From NCBI GenBank assembly GCA_004292955.1, contig RDXX01000072.1, positions 1-58,556 on the forward strand: DNA of 58,556 nucleotides. The letters run 5' to 3'. A program made the translations under genes and the position numbers. Under the pieces are notes generated by a model. The model worked only from the letters and a program-made list of their open reading frames with translations. It did not search any database and was not told where the DNA came from. Positions 1 to 7,000 of this stretch are shown one piece after another (positions within the stretch are counted from its first letter, which is position 1; each line of letters opens with the position of its first letter). Source of the stretch: Oscillatoriales cyanobacterium (lineage in GTDB: Bacteria > Cyanobacteriota > Cyanobacteriia > Cyanobacteriales > Microcoleaceae).

Positions 1-110
1 TTATTCCTGTAGTTTTAGGACTGTGGACTAAAATTACTAACGTAGATGTCTAACATTGACTACTTTTGGGTAGCTTTGTCCATGTTTTTACGAGCGGTAA
101 ATTCACTTAA

Positions 111-233
111 GGAATAAGAATTAAATAACTTACAATTTTTATTCTTCTTGTGGGATGGGCGTCCCGCCCGTCCTTTCTGGACGGGCGGGACGCCCATCCC
201 ACAAATATGTGTAAATTATTTAATTCGCGATCC
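111..233. mobile_element. Miniature inverted-repeat element, GGAAT/TAA family (copy 1)
   Basis: A 123-bp palindromic element begins GGAAT and ends GATCC, and is flanked on both sides by TAA (108-110 and 234-236), which looks like a 3-bp target duplication. Its core is a long stem built on GTGGGATGGGCG and its complement. The same end sequences (AATTAAATAACTTA near one end, its complement near the other), the same core and the same TAA duplication are seen at 28445-28569, so this is a dispersed family. It has no coding capacity and would need a transposase supplied elsewhere. The family name is descriptive only. Confidence 0.7.
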
Positions 234-331
234 TAAATGAAACGTAAAATACAGCTTGCACTCAAGCTGGCTCTGTTGCTCTTCTTCCTTCCTTTTAGAT
301 TAAGTGAACTGTTTGATGCCTTCTTGCTTCT

Positions 332-2002
332 TCATTCTGCTTGGTGACGTTCTTGCAAGTAATTTTGCGACAGGGGAGTCCGTACCGCCGGCAGTAACTC
401 TTCTGGTTTCGTGCCTCGTTGCTGTGAGTGCCGCCACCCAAACAAGCCAGCACTCACAGCAACGGGGAACAAGCAAAGCATCACTACCAGACATTTTTGC
501 AATCCCGATTGTTTGAACGATTTCGGAGTCGGTGTAGTTACCCGAGTTGCTTGGATCGCCGCCGACTCAGAATTAGGAATAGAGTTCGGTGAATTAGCAG
601 CAGAAGACCGATCGCTCTGGTGAACCCAATCCCTGCGATCTTTTAATTGGTCGGGAAAATATTCCCAGACTTCGCCGTCATCTGTGTCTGACTCCTGCGG
701 TTGATTGGCTGCGGTTGGCGGGTATGGGGCGATCGTCGAGAGTGCAGGCGGCGCCTTCCATTCTGTACCCCCTCCCGCCGACGGCGTTCCCGGTAGGATT
801 AAATTTGGCACCGGAGAACCGGATGGCCCGCTTTGGGCTGGGGCGCCCGTCAGATAGCCGTCAAAGTCCGGGTGCTGGTAGAGAATCGGCAAAGCCCAGT
901 ATAACTGGTGAGAACCGTAGGCAGAAATTAGTCCCGCCCTGGCCCGACTCAGGCTGAGATCGACTGGATAGCCTTGATTCAGGTTGCGGTAAAACAGTCG
1001 CGTCAGAGTTAGGGCTACATCGTCGGGAATGCTTTCTGCCATTGCTAGCACTGCCGGAATGCCCCGCTTGATTAAGGCTGCGGTTAAATTGCGTTCCGAA
1101 CTGTCCTCGCCGATGTCTGAGGGGTCGCCGTAGGCCCCGCGGCAGGAATTGAACACGGCCATCTGAATGCCGTTGTTAACCAGCAATCCGGCTAAGTCGT
1201 CGCCGCTCAAGGTTTCGGTTAACCCGGTGCGGCTGCTGACTAGGTAGAGTTCGCCACCTCTGGAACCTAAGTTGCTGTGGCCTGCGTAGTGCAAGACTTG
1301 GTAGTGTCCTTGTTCTAGGGCTTGAGTAAGCTGTTCTCGATCGGGCTGTTCGAGAATCGTCAGTTGAATTTCGGAGTGTGGGCCGTTTTTGAGGGGATTA
1401 GCGCTCCGGTTTTGCAGTTCTTGTTGCAAGTGGAGCGCTTCTCGTTTGAGCTGCAAGCTGTCTCGATCGCTCGGAGAGGCGATCGCCACTAAAATTTTTA
1501 GCGGGCCGCTGCTGGGTACCACCCGGGTTTGTTTGAACAAACTTGTACCTGGTTGGTAGCGGGAAAACACGACATCGGTGCCGGTTGCTAAAGGGCGATC
1601 GCCCGCGTGCAGCACTTCCCACGGCAGCCGCGGCAAGTGCCTGCCTTTGAGTCCCAGGCGCAGTTGCAGCACTTCTCGGCGGTGCTGGGCGATGCCTTGA
1701 GCGCAAGTCCAGCTATCGCGCAAGTTTCCTTGAAACAGTCCGCTGTATAATTGTTGCCCCAGGGCTACTAAATTCGGCGCTGAGTTTTTTGTCGATCGCC
1801 CTGTGCGACCGGCAGCACCAGTTCCTTGGAACACGCCCACCATCGGGTCATTCATCAGTTGAGCAGACAGTGCCAGCCATTGGTCGATCGGCCAGCGGAC
1901 TTGTTGCTCTGCTAAGGGTACACCGGGTGCAACCTTTTCTGTCCGCACTAGATATTCGTCGTCCCCAACTGGGGTGACTGAGAGTTTAAATTCTTGGCTC
2001 AC
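332..2002 (-). CDS. CHAT-domain (caspase-like) protein with C-terminal membrane anchor
   Basis: A caspase-fold CHAT protease-like protein. Counting from the longest possible start at 2059, the fold spans roughly residues 100-400. The expected catalytic pair is visible: His261 in the HYAGHS motif and Cys306 in FNSCRGA. A low-complexity Pro/Ser linker (405-515) follows, then one hydrophobic segment (about 522-541, KCLVVMLCLFPVAVSAGLFG), so the protease domain is probably anchored at the membrane with a short tail. Many relatives begin M/V-SQEF-LSVTPV, so I place the start at the GTG at 2002, which has a G-rich Shine-Dalgarno-like stretch upstream; the frame stays open to 2059. CHAT proteins serve as stress, cell-death or defence proteases. 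No gasdermin or TPR partner is adjacent, so the substrate is unknown. A strong 18-bp inverted repeat lies inside the membrane-segment codons. Confidence 0.85.
   Translation of the reverse strand: MSQEFKLSVTPVGDDEYLVRTEKVAPGVPLAEQQVRWPIDQWLALSAQLMNDPMVGVFQGTGAAGRTGRSTKNSAPNLVALGQQLYSGLFQGNLRDSWTCAQGIAQHRREVLQLRLGLKGRHLPRLPWEVLHAGDRPLATGTDVVFSRYQPGTSLFKQTRVVPSSGPLKILVAIASPSDRDSLQLKREALHLQQELQNRSANPLKNGPHSEIQLTILEQPDREQLTQALEQGHYQVLHYAGHSNLGSRGGELYLVSSRTGLTETLSGDDLAGLLVNNGIQMAVFNSCRGAYGDPSDIGEDSSERNLTAALIKRGIPAVLAMAESIPDDVALTLTRLFYRNLNQGYPVDLSLSRARAGLISAYGSHQLYWALPILYQHPDFDGYLTGAPAQSGPSGSPVPNLILPGTPSAGGGTEWKAPPALSTIAPYPPTAANQPQESDTDDGEVWEYFPDQLKDRRDWVHQSDRSSAANSPNSIPNSESAAIQATRVTTPTPKSFKQSGLQKCLVVMLCLFPVAVSAGLFGWRHSQQRGTKPEELLPAVRTPLSQNYLQERHQAE
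414..467. repeat. 18-bp inverted repeat inside CHAT coding sequence
   Basis: The arms at 414-431 and 450-467 match at 17 of 18 positions and are separated by an 18-nt loop. They encode the end of the predicted membrane segment and the tail of the CHAT protein on the minus strand. A stem this long would fold strongly in the mRNA near the 3' end of the gene. Confidence 0.75.
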
Positions 2003-2954
2003 CAATTTAGCGCCCCCCCGCCTCAAGTCTGAATGTGCCTGCGTTTTTGCAGCTAGCAATCGCGATCGGCCAACTAATTTTTACTCTTTCAATCAAAGTT
2101 TCTGAATGCGCTTCCCCCGATCGGGCGATCGCTGGGATCAAATATATTTGTTCAAACACTTTGAGGCTATAAAACTTGTACTTTAATAACAGTTTATTAG
2201 TTTTGATTGCCCTATGGCTTGGTGAAAGCCGAATTTTCTCCAATCTTGCTATTTTGAACATTTTGCACCTCTACCGCAGACCCCTTTACATTCGTCGGAA
2301 ACTTGAGTTTGTCATTGCTCAGTAAAGTTAAATAGGAGGCACTTTACCAGGCGGATCTCTAGTTCTTATTAAGATTACTTCAGCTATCGCCCACCTGTTT
2401 CAGGGCAATATCGCAGGCAATTTTGAGTAAATTTTTGGCGGTAGCGATCGATCGCTGTGTCCTCACCACTTATCCTCTACCATCAACCCCCCATTTCAAA
2501 TCTTGATTTTGTGTCAATTAATGAATTGGTCAGCCGGCGAGTCCTCATCCGTAAGCCCTGAGTCCTCATCCATAAGCCCTGAGCGGCGATCGCTAATCGA
2601 TAGAGCGACCCTCTAAAATTCCTCATCGATTATTGCTAATTTACCGCTTCTATGTTAATGTTATTTTTTTGTTTAACTGTCTTAATCTAGCTAAAGTGAA
2701 GCAGGAAAAATAAAGTCAAGTGTCCGAGAAGTTTTCAGAATACAACTGCTATCGAATATTCCAGCCCTTTCCAGCAACCAGGATTTTTCTCATCTAGAGG
2801 ACTGAGCCTCATCCAGCCTCTTTTTCGGTGAAATATTGGGAAAAGGCAACCATAAACTTACAAATAAACCGGGTTTATCGTGTCCACCACGGGTCATTTG
2901 CGCTCAAAATGCCGATCGAGCTTGTAATTTTAACCAAAAACAATGCCACTTTTC

Positions 2955-2990
2955 AGTTGACAGTTGACTGTTGACAGTTGACTGTTGACC
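2955..2990. repeat. Heptamer array (TTGACAG type)
   Basis: About five units of TTGACAG/TTGACTG in tandem. This is the short tandemly repeated repetitive (STRR) class known from cyanobacteria. It stops directly at the TCAA end of the miniature element at 2993-3091. Confidence 0.85.
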
Positions 2991-2992
2991 GC

Positions 2993-3091
2993 TTGAGGGC
3001 TACCTCTCCATAAAAGGAAGAGGATTGAAACAGTGAAGAATTTTGTTTTATTTCCCCCTAAAAGGAGGAGGCTTTAAACCCATTCTTCTTG
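2993..3091 (-). mobile_element. Miniature IS605-derived element (copy 4)
   Basis: Read on the minus strand it starts after TTGC (a variant of TTAC), has a first hairpin (CTCCTTTTAGGGGG), a spacer, a second hairpin (CCTCTTCCTTTTATGGAGAGG spans 21 nt at about 3003-3023), and ends TCAA next to a heptamer array. The opening GAAGAATGGGTTTAAAGCC matches the left end of the full IS605-type element at 29420-31098. It has no coding capacity. It is the most diverged of the four copies in this window. Confidence 0.6.
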
Positions 3092-3222
3092 GCAAAAATT
3101 AATGCAATTGTAGGCAAGGTTCAAGACAATACAAAATCTGTCATTACTAATCTCAAATTTAAAATCTCAAACCTAAAATCGTATAAATTATGTGTTTATT
3201 GCTATGTGTTATAGAATTTTAC

Positions 3223-3323
3223 AAGAAAGAATTAGTCGAAAGCCGGAACCCGGAGCGGGAGAAATTAAAATCAGGCTATTCATTACTCCAATACTCGGAC
3301 TTTTCGGTAGAGGCCGCTCTCAA
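3223..3323 (+). mobile_element. Miniature IS605-derived element (copy 1)
   Basis: A 101-bp element lies directly 3' of TTAC (3219-3222) and ends in TCAA (3320-3323). It carries the left-end string AAGAAAGAATTAGTCGAAAGCC in slightly altered form, a GC-rich hairpin, and a second hairpin near its right end. It is closely similar to 25212-25313. A run of TCAACTG heptamers begins immediately after its right end. Confidence 0.7.
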
Positions 3324-3356
3324 ACTGTCAACTGTCAACTGTCAACTGTCAACTGT
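3324..3356. repeat. Heptamer array (TCAACTG type)
   Basis: Tandem CTGTCAA units follow the right end of the miniature element at 3223-3323 without a gap. Only the positional association is notable; the motif itself occurs at many places in this window. Confidence 0.85.
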
Positions 3357-4066
3357 TGAAAATCTGTATTGAGCCAGATATTATTGGGCAGAATTGCTAT
3401 TTTGTTCTAAAATACAAAATCTTATCAGTTCGCGAGGCTGGCTCGAATTCAGATAAACTTATACGACAGAAAATTAAAACAAATATTTGCCGGGGCGAAT
3501 CATCTAATTTATTTATTAATCATCGGGAACTAAAATTAGGAGCGTACAGTCACTGGCAAAAGAGATGCAAATCCTAAGTCAGGGAAGGATTTGTCAGAGC
3601 TGGGAGTGTTACAAAAAGTTAAGGCAACTAGGCTCGATCGCAGGAAAAGCAAGGTAAAATTTGGGTAATAAAGGTTTTGGGTAGTTATGTGGGAGTTGTC
3701 AGTTGCGAGTTTACATTCTGCAAATCCACTGTAGAAATTACGTAGAAAATCTACAATCCGGCCCATTTAGGCGCGGCTTACTGTAGAAATTACGGATAAC
3801 ATCAAAAGCGAGTTGCGCTCCGGCGCAGGACTTGGGGTGTATGTCGCGGCTTAATTATTTGGGGTGGGCAATTGCAGAATATACAACTCGCAACGGATGG
3901 AAATAACCCCTTGCAGTTTAAATAAATAGCATCTATAAACAGAAAGGTAGGACATCAGCCGCTCTAACAGGCGAAAGTATGAAGTTGTAAAATTATGCTT
4001 CTGCTACATCCTCCTTGCTGATAAACTGACTCAAAGAAACTCAGCCCTTTTGTGGAAATATCAAAG

Positions 4067-7000
4067 ATGAAAGAAGAAATGTTGGAAAATGTATCGGGAA
4101 CACTTTTTCCAGATCGAGATGAAACAGAAATTTCTGACCTAAAAAAAACCACTTTGTTTTCACAGATCGCCCTGGATGATGAGCAGCCAAAACTCGTGTT
4201 TTCCCCCAGCGAGCTCGATCGACTCGCCGATTTTCGGGATGCTAGTGCTATCAATTCCGATAGCGGGTTAGGCAAGTTAGTGGACGATGCGATCGCACAA
4301 AACAGCGGCATCACTAGCGGCAAAGTTCCGAATCCGCCTAAGGACGAATCCCCCAAAGTTACTGATGATAGCAGCAAAATTCCTGAATTGAGCGGTGTAC
4401 CCGAAGAAGGTGCGGGCGACAAAAAAGACAAAGACAAAAAAGATGACAGCGGTAGCGATCCGCAGACGATCGAAGGTACCGATGGCGATGACATAATTGT
4501 CGCCACGGGCGCTAACCAGTCGCTCTACGGCAAAAGAGGCAAAGACAAACTCAAAGGAAAGAGTGGCAAAAATAAACTCTATGGAGGCAAAGACGGCGAC
4601 GATTGCGAGGGCGGCGATGGCGATGACGAAATAAGAGGCGATCGCGGCGACGACAAGTGCGACGGCGGCGAAGGCAACGATACCCTCTACGGCGGCAAAG
4701 ACAACGACACTCTTTCTGGTGGCACCGGCAACGATACCTGCAAAGGCGATGACGGCGATGACTGGGTACACGGCAACGACGGCAAGGATGACGTTGACGG
4801 CGGCAGCGGCAATGATACCGTCTACGGCGGCAAAGGCGACGACACCTGCAATGGTGGCGAAGGCAACGATACTGTCAGGGGCGATCGGGGTAACGACAAC
4901 GTTAACGGCGGCGAAGGCAATGACACCGTTAACGGTGGCAAAGATAACGATACCGTCATCGGCGGTGCTGGCAATGACGATTGCAGCGGCGACGACGGCG
5001 ACGACACCGTAATGGGAGGCAGCGGCGACGACACCACAACAGGTGGTGCCGGCAACGACAACGTTAGCGGCGACGAAGGCGACGACAGCGTTGTCGGCGG
5101 CGACGGCAAAGATACCTTGATCGGTGGCGAAGGCAACGACGCTTGCAGCGGCGACGAAGGCGACGACAGCGTTGTCGGTGGCGCCGGTGACGACACCGTG
5201 ATGGGCGGTACTGGCAACGATACCCTCGTTACTGGCGACGGCAATGACATGGCAGACGGCGGCGATGGCGACGACAGCGTTGTCGGCGGCGGATCTGGCA
5301 ACGATACGCTGATGGGTAATGCTGGCAACGATACGATCGTTGGCGGTACTGGCAACCATACCTGTAGCGGCGGTGCTGGAAATGACGTTTTTGTCATGGA
5401 TATGGGTAACAATACCACTCCCGGAAGTTCCGTCATCACTGACTACGCAGACGGCTTCGACAAGTTTCTACTGTCTGGCAGCTTGAACTTTAGCAGCTTG
5501 TTGTTTGTACAAGTCGGCCTCAATACCGAAATTCGACTCAGCAGCAATCAGTTGGTGCTGGCACTATTGTTGAATGTTAGCGCCACGATTCTCAATGCTG
5601 GCGACTTTTTGGGAGTTAATGGTAGCTCTCCAAGCCCAAGCCCAACTCCAACTCCAACCCCAAGTCGAATAGTTAGTACCCCTCCGCGATCGCAAGCCAA
5701 CAAAACACTCACTGTCGGTTCCGACGGCTTGCCACAAACTATTACTGGTGACTTGTTGAAGTTTGTCGATAACGAGCAAAGTGCTAGCGAAACAGTCTTT
5801 AAGTTAACGGAGCTCCCTGATGCTAAAACCGGGAAACTATTCTTTAAGGGAGTAGAGGTAACACAAGTCGGTTTGAGCTTCACTCAAGTAGACATTAGCC
5901 TCAATTTGTTAACTTTCCAAGCTGTAAAAGGTTTTAGCGGTGCGGCTAGTTTTGGTTTTGAAGTAAGCGACGGCAGAAATATTGTCACCAGCCAACGTTT
6001 TAGCTTCAATGTCGAGCAAAATATCTTTAATTTTGCTGGCAATACAACTCCTCAAGTGATTGTCGGTTCGCTCACGCTAGATAACGACATCGAAGGCGGC
6101 GACGGCGACGATACCATTACAGGCGGTAACAAGACCAACAAAATTAAAGCAAACAAAGGCAAGGACAAAATTAAAGGTGGCGATGGCGGCGATAACGATA
6201 TCGACGGCGGCGATGGCGATGACGAGATCGAAGGTGGTAAAGGCAAAAACAAAATTAAAGGAGGTAACGGCAAAAACAAAATTAAAGGTGGCGATGGCGG
6301 CGATAACGATATCGAAGGTGGCGATGACGATGACGAGATCGAAGGTGGTAAAGGCAAAAACAAAATCAAAGGAGGTAAAGGCAAAAACAAAATCAAAGGC
6401 GGTGATGGTGAGAATGATATCGAAGGTGGCGATGACGATGACGATATCATCGGTGGTAAAGGCAAAAACAAAATCAAAGGAGGTAAAGGCAAAAACAAAA
6501 TCAAAGGCGGTGATGGCGATAATGATATCGAAGGTGGCGATGACGATGACGATATCGAAGGTGGTAAAGGCAAAAACAAACTCATCGGCGGTATTGGCAA
6601 TGACAAAATTAAAGGCGGCGATGGCGAGAATGAGATCGACGGTGGCGAAGGAACCAATACTCTAATTGGAGGCGCTGGTAAGAATCGCTTTATTTACAAA
6701 GTTTCCCGCGAAAAGATTAAAACAGTTCTAGATGCTGACTTAATTACTGACTTTAAGGCTGATGAAGATCTCTTAGAGTTGTCTGCCGCAGCTTTTGGCA
6801 ATCTCAGCCTTACCAGCTTGACTCGACTGGCGATTACGGCTACTTCTACTGTTGGATCGATCGGCAGTTCTAACTTACTCGACTTCAGCGCCGATATCAC
6901 CGTTACCAGCATCGCTACTTTGCAAGCGCGGTTTGCAGCTTTGGGCGGCAACAGTGACGCACCTACTTTCTGTCAGTTTACAGATGCCGAAACTAACCGT

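Larger units (their letters stand above)
2003..4066. other. Two-kilobase gene-poor, repeat-rich intergenic region
   Basis: No open frame here looks like a real protein. The interval contains a 21-bp tandem duplication (2539-2559 and 2560-2580, unit GAGTCCTCATCC-TAAGCCCT), heptamer arrays of the TTGACAG type (2955-2990 and 3324-3356), two miniature IS605 derivatives (2993-3091 and 3223-3323), and two short repeats of the string CTGTAGAAATTACG (near 3728 and 3781). The promoter of the RTX gene should lie in the last few hundred bases, but I could not pick a convincing -35/-10 pair. Confidence 0.6.

Noticed and set aside
2007..2261. Open frame upstream of the CHAT gene on the minus strand
   Set aside because: It overlaps the CHAT start in another frame and shows no recognisable protein character.
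3024..3031. ATTGAAAC, a typical end of CRISPR repeats
   Set aside because: It occurs once, without regularly spaced copies or unique spacers; it belongs to the second hairpin of a miniature IS605 element.
4277..5359. Long open frame on the opposite strand of the RTX gene (Val/Ala-rich)
   Set aside because: It is produced by the codon periodicity of the GGxGxD repeats and has no independent start signal or domain. The same applies to 4822-5439, 6052-6657 and 6177-6665.
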